Shown piece by piece: positions 1 through 8,409 of a stretch of 64,000 nucleotides of DNA. Source of the stretch: Haloterrigena turkmenica DSM 5511 (GTDB lineage: Archaea; Halobacteriota; Halobacteria; Halobacteriales; Natrialbaceae); assembly GCF_000025325.1 (NCBI RefSeq), contig NC_013744.1, forward strand, positions 558,001 to 622,000, in the 5' to 3' direction. Below the pieces are notes generated by a model, which worked only from the letters and a program-made list of their open reading frames with translations, made no database searches and was not told the origin of the DNA. Each line of letters opens with the position of its first letter. Positions within the stretch are counted from its first letter, which is position 1. Both the position numbers and the translations under genes were made by a program.

Positions 1-25
1 GGGCATTCATAGGTGCAACCGTACC

Positions 26-1903
26 ATGGGTGATCAGACTGGGTCGTCCGGACCGAGCGTATCGCGCCGCGAACTCTGTATTGGGGCCGGCGCCGCGAGT
101 ATTTCGGCTCTCGCGGGCTGTTCGACGACTACGACTCCGCCTCGAGCCGAGAGCGCGACGACGATAACGGACCACTCGTCGCCGGAGCTCGAGAAGTGGG
201 TTGACGAGGTCCCTCGACCGGGCGTCGCGGAACCGTCTGGAACGAAAGACGGACATCCTCACTACGAGATCGAAATGCGCGAGGTCGAGCAGAAGGTCCA
301 CCGCGACCTCCCAGCGACGACCGTCTGGGGCTATGACGGACAGTTCCCGGGCCCGACGATCGAAGCCGAGCAGGGCGAACCGATCTACGTCCGATGGGCG
401 AACGACCTCCCGGACGAGCACCTTCTGCCCGAGGACACGACGATTCACGACGACATCATTCCGTACGATACGCCGGGCGTCCGGACCGTGACCCATCTCC
501 ACGGCGGCAACGTCGAGTCCGAGAGCGACGGCCACGCGCAGGCGTGGTACACTCGGGATTTCCAGGAGACGGGCCCCGAATTCGAGAAGAAAGACTACTA
601 CTACGTAAACGACCAGCCGCCGGCGACGCTGTGGTACCACGACCACTCGCTCGGTATCACGCGGCTCAACGTCTACGCCGGGCTCGCGGGATTCTATCTC
701 CTGCGGAGCGAGCACGAACGGAGCCTCGGTCTGCCCGAGGGCGAGTACGAGATCCCGCTCGTGTTTCAGGACCGGAGTTTCGAGGCGGACGGGTCGTTGT
801 TCTATCCGACGGAGATCTCGGACGAGCAAGGCGGCAGCGACGAGTCGCACCCCGACCCGAGTATCGTTCCGCAGTTCTACGGCGACACGCCGGTCGTCAA
901 CGGGAAGGCCTGGCCGCGGCTCTCCGTCGAACCCAGGTCGTATCGGTTCCGGCTCCTCAACGGGTCGAACAGCCGATATTACACCCTCAAATTCCACCAA
1001 TACGACGAGTCGTCGGGCGAAACCGGCGGCGACGGGCCGTCATTCGTCCAGATCGGGAACGACGGCGGCCTCCTCTCAGCGCCGGTCGAGATCGACGACC
1101 GCCTCGAGCTCGGCGCCGGCCAGCGCGCCGACGTCGTCGTCGACTTTTCCGAATACGCCGGCGAGACGCTGCTGCTCCACAACGACGCACCCGCCCAGTA
1201 TCGTGGTGGGATGAGTTCGAGCGACGACGACATCGTTTCGCTCCCCGAGATCATGCTCGTGGACGTGAGCGACGACGGGGACTCGGCGGACGCTCCCGAA
1301 CTCCCCGACGAGCTGACCCGCGTTCCGGACATCCCCGTCGATTCGGTCGACAACGAGCGCTATCTCACGCTCAACGGTGGCGCGACCGACGACTACGGTC
1401 GGCAACTCTTCCTGCTCGGAACGGAAGCCGAACGCGACGGCCTCAAGATCGATGCCCCCGTGACCGAGGAGCCCGCGCTCGGTGACACCGAGATCTGGAG
1501 TTTCGCCAACCGAAGCGCGATGTCCCATCCGATGCACCTCCACCTCGTCCACTTCCAGATGCTGGGACGACAGTCGATAGGGGACTACGATCCGGACGAG
1601 GACGACCTCGACCTCGACGCGCTCAAGGCTCCCGAGCCGTACGAACGAGGATGGAACGACGTGATCACCGTTGATCCCGGTGAGGTAGTCCACGTGATCG
1701 TTCACTTCGGAGAACACGACGGACTGTTCAACGATCAGACGGGAACGTACATGTGGCACTGCCACATGATCGAACACGAGGACCACGACATGATGCGGCC
1801 GTTCACCGTCCTGCCGACCGATAACGACGGCAACGGCGACGACGAGGGCGACAGCGACAACAACGAAAACAACGGCGGCAACGATTCGACAACCCGCGGC
1901 TGA
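26..1903 (+). CDS. Secreted multicopper oxidase (laccase / CotA-like)
   Basis: 625 aa. A twin-arginine signal (R14-R15) runs into a lipobox ending at C32, so the protein is probably exported folded and lipid-anchored outside the cell. All four copper-binding blocks are visible: H157-L-H159, H205-D-H207, H501-P-M-H504-L-H506 and H578-C579-H580 with H584 and axial M589. This is a complete type 1 plus trinuclear site for oxidising a substrate with O2. The family includes CotA, bilirubin oxidase and the Haloferax laccase LccA; the substrate cannot be told from sequence. The last ~25 residues are an Asp/Asn/Gly-rich tail. Only 25 bases lie upstream, so the promoter is mostly outside the window. 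The start was chosen because it gives a normal-length Tat n-region. Confidence 0.93.
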   Translation: MGDQTGSSGPSVSRRELCIGAGAASISALAGCSTTTTPPRAESATTITDHSSPELEKWVDEVPRPGVAEPSGTKDGHPHYEIEMREVEQKVHRDLPATTVWGYDGQFPGPTIEAEQGEPIYVRWANDLPDEHLLPEDTTIHDDIIPYDTPGVRTVTHLHGGNVESESDGHAQAWYTRDFQETGPEFEKKDYYYVNDQPPATLWYHDHSLGITRLNVYAGLAGFYLLRSEHERSLGLPEGEYEIPLVFQDRSFEADGSLFYPTEISDEQGGSDESHPDPSIVPQFYGDTPVVNGKAWPRLSVEPRSYRFRLLNGSNSRYYTLKFHQYDESSGETGGDGPSFVQIGNDGGLLSAPVEIDDRLELGAGQRADVVVDFSEYAGETLLLHNDAPAQYRGGMSSSDDDIVSLPEIMLVDVSDDGDSADAPELPDELTRVPDIPVDSVDNERYLTLNGGATDDYGRQLFLLGTEAERDGLKIDAPVTEEPALGDTEIWSFANRSAMSHPMHLHLVHFQMLGRQSIGDYDPDEDDLDLDALKAPEPYERGWNDVITVDPGEVVHVIVHFGEHDGLFNDQTGTYMWHCHMIEHEDHDMMRPFTVLPTDNDGNGDDEGDSDNNENNGGNDSTTRG

Positions 1904-1998
1904 AGCGGTGGGCTCGACGAGAGACTCCCGTCAGCGAACCGACCTCGAGAGCGATTCGGGGGGAGCGAGCGTGAACGCGAGTGGCGGCCGGTAGACGA

Positions 1999-2406
1999 TT
2001 AGCTCTGGGCTGGGATTTCGGTGCCGGCGTCGGTGTGTTCGTACTTGTCCTCGAACTCCTGGATGAGCTGGCCCATCTTCGCGTACCAGTCGTTGAGCAT
2101 CCGCTGCATGTCGCTTGCGATTTGGGTCGGATCCGTCGGATAGTAGACGTGGTAGTAGCCGCCCTGCTCGTAGTTGATCTGCTCTTTCTGGATGAAGCCG
2201 CTCTGGAGCAGTCGCTGGATCGAGCGGTACGCGGTCGAGCGTTCACGGTCGACCTGGTCGGCGACCTCGTCGATCGTCAGCGCGTCCTCGCTCTCGACCA
2301 GCACGCGAAAGCACTCCTTGTCGAGTTGCTTGAGTCCGTGGATACACTCCAGCAGCCCTTCGCACTCCATATCCTGCTGCAGTTGTTCCGCCATCGAGTT
2401 AGCCAT
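1999..2406 (-). CDS. TrmB-like winged-helix regulator, candidate sulfur/thiol regulator
   Basis: 135 aa from the ATG at 2406; a TATA-like box 30 bp upstream fits a leaderless transcript. A winged-helix domain covers roughly residues 25-95 (typical TrmB-type phrase ALTIDEVADQVDRERSTAYR), followed by an acidic C-terminal helix. Three cysteines (C15, C21, C32) lie in or just before the DNA-binding domain. Known: small haloarchaeal TrmB proteins such as OxsR of Haloferax respond to thiol oxidation. Inferred: this one could sense thiols or persulfides, because it sits next to the TauE exporter and shares a 14-bp palindromic promoter element with every sulfur operon in the window, including its own. 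Longer upstream reading in this frame runs through the TauE gene and is not coding. Confidence 0.85.
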   Translation of the reverse strand: MANSMAEQLQQDMECEGLLECIHGLKQLDKECFRVLVESEDALTIDEVADQVDRERSTAYRSIQRLLQSGFIQKEQINYEQGGYYHVYYPTDPTQIASDMQRMLNDWYAKMGQLIQEFEDKYEHTDAGTEIPAQS

Positions 2407-2436
2407 TTTACTATCCGCTGATAGGGACCACACCGG

Positions 2437-2466
2437 TATAAGGGTTGTGTGAATATTGCGCAATCT
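2437..2466 (-). promoter_or_regulatory. Promoter and 14-bp palindromic operator of the TrmB-like regulator
   Basis: The plus strand shows the TATA-like box TATAAGGG (2437-2444), 8 bp, then ATATTGCGCAATCT (2453-2466), whose core ATTGCGCAAT is a perfect palindrome. The box lies 30 bp before the ATG. The operator is upstream of the TATA/BRE region, a position compatible with activation. The same geometry recurs at 3769, 22114 and 24012. Confidence 0.75.
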
Positions 2467-2507
2467 CAATGCGCCGCGGTCAAACGCGGTGAGCGGCGTC
2501 TCTGACG

Positions 2508-3548
2508 TCAGTCCGCGGACGCCGCCGACGCCTTCGACTCCGCTCGCATCGTCGCGATCGTGCTGTAGATCACGGCCCCGCTGACCATGAACGCCGAGAG
2601 CAGGATCAGCGCGAAGCTGATCGTACTCAGGACCTCCATCCCGAGGTAGTCGCCGGCCTGGCGGAACGCGACGGCGATCGATCCACCGAGCAACATTAGC
2701 CCGAAGTAGATCTTGATGTCGCCCTCGTCGACGATACCGGTCGCGGCCGACCCGATGCGAGCGCCGAGTGCGCTCCCCGCGAGCAAGGGCGCGACGATCG
2801 AGAGGTCGACGCCGCCCTCCATCCCGTAGAGGAACGAACCGATCCCACCCGAGAAGACGATCTCGAACAGGTCGGTCCCGACCGCCACCGGAACGGGGAC
2901 CCCGATGAGGTAGAACATCGCGGGCATCCGGATGAATCCGCCGCCGACGCCGAGGAAGCCCGACAGCAGCCCCGTCGCGAACGCGACGCCGAGGACCATC
3001 CACAGCGAGACCTGGATGCCGCCCGCGATCGTCATCATCGGCGGGACGCGATACGCCTGGATCTTCTTCGCGATGTCCGGGATCGCGTCCGGATCGATCT
3101 CCTCGTTCGCGGCGTCGTGGTGGCCGCCGCCCGAATCGTCCGCACCGTCGTTTCTGAGCGCGTTACGCGTGACGAACACGCCGATCGCGCCCAGCAGGAC
3201 GACGTACGTGACGCCGATGACCCCGCTGGCGAGACCGAGCTCCTCGAGGTAGAACACCCCGATCCGCCCGATCTCGATGCCGACGGAGGTCCCGACGATC
3301 ATCAGTCCGCCGAGTTTGTAGTCGACCTGTCCCAGGTCGTGGTGCTTGAGCGTCGCGATGACCGCCGTCCCGAAGACGAAGGCCATGCCGCTCCCGACGG
3401 CGACTCTGGCGGGATACCCCATCACGAGCAACGCGGGCGTGACGAGGAACGAGCCGCCCATCCCGAAGAAGCCGAACAGCACGCCGACCATGAAGCCGAA
3501 GCTCACGAACAGTACGAGCGTCGCCAGTGCGATTCCGAATAGCTCCAT
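2508..3548 (-). CDS. TauE/SafE-family sulfite/anion exporter
   Basis: 346 aa, integral membrane, about eight hydrophobic segments in two homologous halves. The first half carries VGVLFGFFGMGGSFLVTPAL and the second GFLGVGGGFIRMPAMFYLIG, the Gly-rich repeats typical of TauE/SafE (UPF0721). Known family role: export of sulfite, sulfoacetate or related organosulfur anions. The start was set at 3548 because this ATG overlaps the stop of the upstream DUF7512 gene (TAATG) and removes an Arg-rich non-homologous extension. A hydrophilic His/Asp loop separates the halves. The sulfur operator upstream of the DUF7512 gene supports a role in removing toxic sulfur anions. Confidence 0.92.
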   Translation of the reverse strand: MELFGIALATLVLFVSFGFMVGVLFGFFGMGGSFLVTPALLVMGYPARVAVGSGMAFVFGTAVIATLKHHDLGQVDYKLGGLMIVGTSVGIEIGRIGVFYLEELGLASGVIGVTYVVLLGAIGVFVTRNALRNDGADDSGGGHHDAANEEIDPDAIPDIAKKIQAYRVPPMMTIAGGIQVSLWMVLGVAFATGLLSGFLGVGGGFIRMPAMFYLIGVPVPVAVGTDLFEIVFSGGIGSFLYGMEGGVDLSIVAPLLAGSALGARIGSAATGIVDEGDIKIYFGLMLLGGSIAVAFRQAGDYLGMEVLSTISFALILLSAFMVSGAVIYSTIATMRAESKASAASAD

Positions 3549-3694
3549 TATGCGTGTTTCACCCGCTCGATGATCGGCATTGCGACTCGCTCGAGCGCGC
3601 CGTACCCGACGTAGAGGGCGATCGCCTCGAGGAGGACGGCGCCGACGAGGGCGCCCGCTTGTGCTGCTGACGAAGACGCGGCGAGGTCGATCAT
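3548..3694 (-). CDS. Small single-helix membrane protein, DUF7512 family
   Basis: 48 aa. One hydrophobic helix (about residues 13-32, rich in Ala/Gly/Val/Leu) is followed by a short basic C-terminus ending VKHA. The stop overlaps the TauE start by one base (TAATG), so the two are probably translationally coupled. Known: DUF7512 proteins of about this size are haloarchaeal and sit next to TauE-type permeases; their function is unknown. Inferred: a small accessory subunit or stabiliser of the exporter. The match rests on size, topology and context. Confidence 0.8.
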   Translation of the reverse strand: MIDLAASSSAAQAGALVGAVLLEAIALYVGYGALERVAMPIIERVKHA

Positions 3695-3768
3695 CGCGAT
3701 CGACCACCGCCGATCGGTTGTGTGCATCTCATGGGTTTCTGCTCACTATCGTCTACCCGGAGAGAGGT

Positions 3769-3798
3769 TATAACGCTTTTGGGAATGTCGCACAATAT
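3769..3798 (-). promoter_or_regulatory. Promoter and operator of the DUF7512-TauE unit
   Basis: TATA-like TATAACGC (3769-3776), 8 bp, then the 14-mer at 3785-3798. Read on the minus strand the 14-mer is ATATTGTGCGACAT; one half-site (ATATTG) is well conserved and the other is degenerate. The spacing matches the three other minus-strand sulfur promoters exactly. The site lies in the 363-bp divergent region 3695-4057 shared with the UspA gene. I see nothing else there except short AT-rich stretches. Confidence 0.6.
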
Positions 3799-4057
3799 TA
3801 CTGCAGTCTATCTCACGGCTATCCTACGGAGATATTCGAATAACTTATCGGGATATACGGATCGTGGCGCGAGCCGTCTGTACAGTTCGCGCGCGGTCGA
3901 GGCGACTATCTCGCGCGGTTCTATCGGGCACGCCGGTGACGTCTTCCCGGCCGAGGGTCGCCGATGTTCGGGCCACAGCCCGCATCGCTGCGATCGGTTG
4001 TCCGGCCCCGGTATTGGACACCGGAAACAATATCATGTCCTCGGCCCTACGAATAGT

Positions 4058-4903
4058 ATGAAAGCGATCTGTGCAACCGACCTCTCCGCCGCCAGCGAGG
4101 CGACGATCGAGAGCGAGACCTGCCTCGAGTGCCTCGGCCGAATCGGCGTCGAGGAGATCCACCTCGTGACCGTGATCCCGTCGAACGTCCACGCGGGTAT
4201 GCCCGGGATGGACTTCGAGGGACGACGCGAGCGGGCGCTCGAACGCTACCGTCGCGTCATCGAAGACGCGGGCTTCGACGTCGAGGCGCACGTCGTCCGC
4301 GGCACGCCCCACCGGCGAATCAACGGCGTCGCCGAGGCGATCGGCGCCAGCCTCACCGTCGTCGGCTCGCGGGGGAAGAGCCCGCTCGAGAACCGTGTCA
4401 TCGGCTCGACCGCGCGCAACCTCGCGCGGACGACGGTCGTCCCGCTGCTGGTCAACCGGATCGAACGCGGCGCGGACGAGCCGGACGTCCTCCGCGAACA
4501 CCTGTTTCAGCGGATGCTGTACGCGACGGACTTCTCGGCGAACGCCGATCGGGCGTTCGAGGCGTTCTCGTACCTCCGTCACGCGACGCGTGAGGCGACG
4601 CTGGTCCACGTCGAAACGCCGAAGGATCCGGCGCTTCCGGAGGACGCCGATCCCGAAGCGCGGCTGGCGGAGCTGGCGGCGCAACTCGAGGAGTGGGGGA
4701 TCGAGACGCGAACCGAGGTCCGGCAAGGTGATCCCGCCGACGAGATTCTGGCCGCGGAGGAGGAGTACGAGCCGACGACGATCCTCGTCGGCTCGCGCGG
4801 TCACAGCCGGCTCCGCCGACTGTTGCTCGGGAGCGTCTCCGAAGACGTCGTCGCGCGGGCGGACGGCAACGTCATGTTGATCCCCCCGGACCGAACGGCC
4901 TAA
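4058..4903 (+). CDS. Tandem-domain universal stress protein (UspA family)
   Basis: 281 aa with two UspA folds in tandem (about 1-140 and 150-281). Each ends with the nucleotide-binding signature: VGSRGKSPLENRVIGSTARN in the first, VGSRGHSRLRRLLLGSVSED in the second. Cytoplasmic; the family binds ATP and is linked to stress survival, with no defined reaction. The ATG at 4058 follows a typical haloarchaeal leader; the open frame upstream to 3722 does not look coding. It is divergent from the DUF7512-TauE unit, so the operator at 3785-3798 could in principle affect it too. Confidence 0.9.
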   Translation: MKAICATDLSAASEATIESETCLECLGRIGVEEIHLVTVIPSNVHAGMPGMDFEGRRERALERYRRVIEDAGFDVEAHVVRGTPHRRINGVAEAIGASLTVVGSRGKSPLENRVIGSTARNLARTTVVPLLVNRIERGADEPDVLREHLFQRMLYATDFSANADRAFEAFSYLRHATREATLVHVETPKDPALPEDADPEARLAELAAQLEEWGIETRTEVRQGDPADEILAAEEEYEPTTILVGSRGHSRLRRLLLGSVSEDVVARADGNVMLIPPDRTA

Positions 4904-4955
4904 CAGGCGACCCGAAACCGGAACCGTCTCCGGCCCGATCCACTGTGAGCGTTCA

Positions 4956-5609
4956 TCAGACACGCACACGAGAGCCGACGTATTCGTCCGCGAACCAGCG
5001 GGCGATCGCGCTCTCCGCGCGGTGTAAGACGTCGCTACAGGTCGACTTGGTCACGCCGAGCGCCGACGCGACCTCCGTCAGCGTCGCCTCGCGGGGAACG
5101 TCGTAGTACCCCGCCTCGAGGGCGGTACGGAAGACCTCGAGCTGTCGATCCGTCAGCGGGTTCTCCGCGCGACTCGCGTCGACGGCGCGGACGTACTCGA
5201 TGCGATACTCGACGCCGCGCTCGTCGAACGCGTCGCCGAGCGTCGACAACCGATCCGAACTGGTCGTCAGCTCCCACGTCACCGCACCGTTTTCGACCGA
5301 GAACGGGGTCTCAATCGGAACGCCCGCCCGCTGCAGGGGAACGAGCAACAACGGATTCGACGTCTCGACCTGCAGGAGTGCCGTCTCGTCGTGTTTCCAG
5401 AGCAACTCGAGGTCTCGAATATCGCTCTGATCGTCGATCGCGGCGAGTATCGGGACCGGATTCGGCGCCGCCAACTCGATGACGCCGATCGCGACGTCCG
5501 ATCCCGGCAGCACCGAACTGACGCGGAACGTCGTGTCGGGATAGGCCGTCGAAATCTCGTGAATCCAGAGCGATTCGGGGAGGGAGACGGTGAGTTTCGC
5601 TCGCGGCAT
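4956..5609 (-). CDS. HTH-10 (Bat-type) transcriptional regulator
   Basis: 217 aa. The N-terminal ~150 residues form the variable sensor-like region of haloarchaeal Bat-like proteins. The C-terminus (about 155-210) is the HTH-10 domain, with LTDRQLEVFRTALEAGYYDV and a recognition helix around LGVTKSTCSDVLHRAESAI. The start at 5609 was chosen because the family normally begins with a short strand of the kind MPRAKLTVSLPES; the longer frame to 5744 adds an unlikely basic extension. It is divergent from the Cox1-like membrane gene at 5717, so it may regulate that gene. Confidence 0.87.
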   Translation of the reverse strand: MPRAKLTVSLPESLWIHEISTAYPDTTFRVSSVLPGSDVAIGVIELAAPNPVPILAAIDDQSDIRDLELLWKHDETALLQVETSNPLLLVPLQRAGVPIETPFSVENGAVTWELTTSSDRLSTLGDAFDERGVEYRIEYVRAVDASRAENPLTDRQLEVFRTALEAGYYDVPREATLTEVASALGVTKSTCSDVLHRAESAIARWFADEYVGSRVRV

Positions 5610-5716
5610 GTATCGACGGAAGGGTTCGAACGCCGTAGCGAGAACTTCGAACATGTTCGAACCGATCCTCGATGTTCGCGAGAACCGATTCACGGCCGCC
5701 GAGCGAACGAACGTGT

Positions 5717-7093
5717 ATGATCGATACGAATCCACACGAATCACGTCCGACTGACTCCGAACGGCAGTCCGTACCGACCGACACTGAACAGCGGTCTGCT
5801 CGCCGATCGACGGACGGTCCGCCGCTCTCGATGACGCCGTTTCACGTCGCCGGTATCGGGTTCCTGTTCGTCGGGTTCACGCTCGCCGTCTACCAGGGCC
5901 TCCAGCAGTTCGAATTGGTCTCCGCCGTCTCGTGGATCACGTGGACGCACATCCACTTCGTTACGATCGGCGCGTTCACGCAGCTACTCTTCGGCACGCT
6001 GCCACAGTTGACGGCGCGAAAGCTCGAGCGTCCGGGACCGTCGACACCGGCTCTCGGAGTCATCTTCTTCGGCTTGAACGGCGCTCTACTGCTCGCTTGG
6101 TACGGACGCGCCTACGGCGAACCGCTATTGTTCGACATCGGACTCGGGACGATCTGGTCGCTCACGGTCTGGCTGTTCGCTGTCGTTTTCGTGATGGTCC
6201 TCCGAAGCGAGGGCCGGCGAGCGCGCGACGCGACCGTTGGCTTCTACCTCCTCTCGCCGTTCGTTTATCTGATCGGGCTCACGTTCGCGTTCGGGCTGTA
6301 CAGCCATGGCTGGGACGTCCCGGGCAGCTGGTACGGACTCCGGGAAGCGCACGTCCACGCCAACGCATGGGGCTTTCTGGGCCTCGCGGCGATCGGCACG
6401 CTGTACGACCTCTTTCCGCGGTTCGTAGGTGCGGAACTGTATAGTGCCCGCCTGAAACGTTACTCGTTCCCGCTCTTCGCACTCGGTATCGTCCCGCTCG
6501 TCGTCGGACCGGTACTCGGCATGGGGAAGACGGTGACTGCGGTCGGACTGGTGCTGTACGCCGCCGGCTACGTCCTGTACATTTACACCCTCGTTCGGAC
6601 CTACCGAGCTGGTACACCGAACGGGACGGCGCTCTCGGTGCTCGTCGCGCAGGTGTGGATCCTCGGCCCGGCGAGCTTCGCGCCGTTCATCCTGTTCGGC
6701 GTACCGCTCGGCGTCCCCGAGCCGTGGATCGAGACCGGGGCGCTGCACTTCTTCTTCCTCGGCTGGGCGCTTCCGATCGCGCTCGCAGGCTCGCTGCTCG
6801 TCGCCCGCTCACTCGAGTGGGCTCCGGAAACCGAACGGCGTAACGGAAGTGACGGCCCCGTCGGCGGGCTCGTCCCCGCGACACATCTCCCGTCGGTCGT
6901 CGGACCGTGGTCCGTCCTCGCCTGGAACCTCGCGGTGCTCGCAATCGGAATCGGCTTCTTCTATCAGGACCAGTCGTGGTCGGCGCTGCTTCACAGCTCG
7001 GGATTCGCTATTATCCTCGTCCTCTGGGGGCGGTATCTGCTGAAGATCGTCGAACAGCGGTGGGCGATTCGCGAACGCACGTCGCCGGCCTGA
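5717..7093 (+). CDS. Polytopic membrane protein related to cytochrome oxidase subunit I / NnrS
   Basis: 458 aa, about twelve hydrophobic segments after a ~40-residue hydrophilic Arg/Ser-rich N-terminus. Conserved His-containing helices resemble CcoN/NorB-type haem ligands: HIHFVTIGAFTQLLFGTLPQ, EAHVHANAWGFLGLAAIGTL and ALHFFFLGWALPIALAG. The complete Cu-B set of a true oxidase is not obvious, so it may be a haem-binding relative of the NO-response kind and not a proton-pumping oxidase. Start at the ATG at 5717. Context: divergent HTH-10 regulator upstream and a halocyanin downstream, compatible with a respiratory or nitrogen-oxide role (inference). Confidence 0.75.
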   Translation: MIDTNPHESRPTDSERQSVPTDTEQRSARRSTDGPPLSMTPFHVAGIGFLFVGFTLAVYQGLQQFELVSAVSWITWTHIHFVTIGAFTQLLFGTLPQLTARKLERPGPSTPALGVIFFGLNGALLLAWYGRAYGEPLLFDIGLGTIWSLTVWLFAVVFVMVLRSEGRRARDATVGFYLLSPFVYLIGLTFAFGLYSHGWDVPGSWYGLREAHVHANAWGFLGLAAIGTLYDLFPRFVGAELYSARLKRYSFPLFALGIVPLVVGPVLGMGKTVTAVGLVLYAAGYVLYIYTLVRTYRAGTPNGTALSVLVAQVWILGPASFAPFILFGVPLGVPEPWIETGALHFFFLGWALPIALAGSLLVARSLEWAPETERRNGSDGPVGGLVPATHLPSVVGPWSVLAWNLAVLAIGIGFFYQDQSWSALLHSSGFAIILVLWGRYLLKIVEQRWAIRERTSPA

Positions 7094-7443
7094 GCACGGT
7101 TTCCGAGTCGGCCGGCCACGGAACTCGGCATTATCGCGACCGTAGCCATTGAAACGATGTACACTGATCGCAACGCGATCACGCGACGGGTGCGCAGTGA
7201 CGTTCAGTGGCTACGGTAGCAGACGGCGATCCGACGACAGAGCCGGGATGTCGCGATCGAGAGCCAAGAGCAGTGATGCAGGTGACCGCCTGATACCGTA
7301 CGGAATCAGTCACAAACGGACGGGTTCCCGTGCGTCAAAGACGGCGCACCCGTCACTGTTAGTGACAGAAGCGTGTAACTTATTCCGTATTATCCGCCGG
7401 ATAAAGAATATGGGGCTGGCATATCTCTATTTCGACGACAACG
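7094..7443. promoter_or_regulatory. Intergenic region with three palindromes ahead of the halocyanin gene
   Basis: No credible gene. Three inverted repeats are visible: TGATACCGTACGGAATCA (7291-7308, 16 of 18 positions symmetric), GTCACT-GTT-AGTGAC (7352-7366, perfect arms) and TATCCG-C-CGGATA (7391-7403, perfect arms). An AT-rich stretch (GTAACTTATT near 7376) lies between the last two. These are candidate operators for the halocyanin gene. A 100-aa open frame across the region has no protein-like composition. Confidence 0.5.
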
Positions 7444-8151
7444 ATGAATGATCAGCTATCCCGACGAACCGTACTCGGCGTAACTAGCGGTGCAATCGCG
7501 ACCGGCGTTGCCGGATGTCTGACCGGGAACGACCAGCAAGAGGACGACGACGGGCAAGACCCAGACTCCTCCAATCAGAGCGGCGACGAGGACGTTCACA
7601 ACGATTCTCGCGACGAGAATACCGATGACCACGACCACGGAAGCCACAGTGCGGACCTCGACGGCCCCTCGGCGGATGCGGAGGTGGCGATGACTACTAC
7701 CGAGTCCGGAGACCACTTCGAACCGCACGTCGTTTGGATCGAACAGGGTGGAAGCGTCAACTGGACGAACGAGAGCGGCAGTCACTCGACGACTGCCTAT
7801 CACCCGGACAACGACGAACCGTCGCTCGTCCCCGACGAGGCGACCGCCTGGGACAGCGGCGTTCTCTCGGAACCGGAGGCGACCTTCGATCACACGTTCG
7901 AAACCGAGGGTGTGTACCACTACTACTGCACCCCTCACGAGACGGCCGGAATGATCGGGAGCGTCATCGTCGGTCGACCCGACCCGGAGACCCAACCTGC
8001 ACTGGCGGAACCACCGTCAGAGAAGTCGGAGACCATTCGCGAGAAGCTCGCGGATCTGAACGAGACGGTGACCGGCGCGCTCGACGGCGGTACTGCCGAC
8101 GATGACGGCCACGGCGGTGACGACGACGGCCACGACGATCACGATCACTGA
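7444..8151 (+). CDS. Halocyanin-type blue copper lipoprotein
   Basis: 235 aa. Tat motif R7-R8 and lipobox Cys25 place it on the outer face of the membrane. After a very acidic, His-containing linker (about 30-75), a plastocyanin-like domain spans about 78-178. Type 1 copper ligands are visible as H114 (or H120), C162, H165 and M170 in YYCTPHETAGM. Role: one-electron carrier in the respiratory chain (known for halocyanins). The C-terminus is an unusual Asp/Gly/His tail that could hold extra metal ions. The Cox1-like protein lies upstream on the same strand, a plausible electron partner, but 350 bp with palindromes separate them. Confidence 0.9.
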   Translation: MNDQLSRRTVLGVTSGAIATGVAGCLTGNDQQEDDDGQDPDSSNQSGDEDVHNDSRDENTDDHDHGSHSADLDGPSADAEVAMTTTESGDHFEPHVVWIEQGGSVNWTNESGSHSTTAYHPDNDEPSLVPDEATAWDSGVLSEPEATFDHTFETEGVYHYYCTPHETAGMIGSVIVGRPDPETQPALAEPPSEKSETIREKLADLNETVTGALDGGTADDDGHGGDDDGHDDHDH

Positions 8152-8409
8152 GGACAGCGTTGATGACCGATCTGAGTCGACCGAAAACGACCGCAAATCC
8201 GAGCCAGTGACCCGCTTTCACTGCTGATTTCGCGGTTCGGTAGACCGGTGGCGTTTTTCCTTCCAGTTACCGGCGTACGACGCCGAAACGCCGTAACCAT
8301 TGGTGCTCTTGTCTCTTCATGAGCCGGGAGTACGTTCTATATCACGGCCCGTCTACGGTCTGAAGAACCTCCCTCGAGTTGGACGCGAATCGCGGAGCGA
8401 TCGGTCAAA

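Noticed and set aside
7149-7451. 100-aa plus frame before the halocyanin gene
   Set aside because: Arg/Ser-rich, no domain, overlaps the halocyanin start and the palindromes; reads as non-coding.
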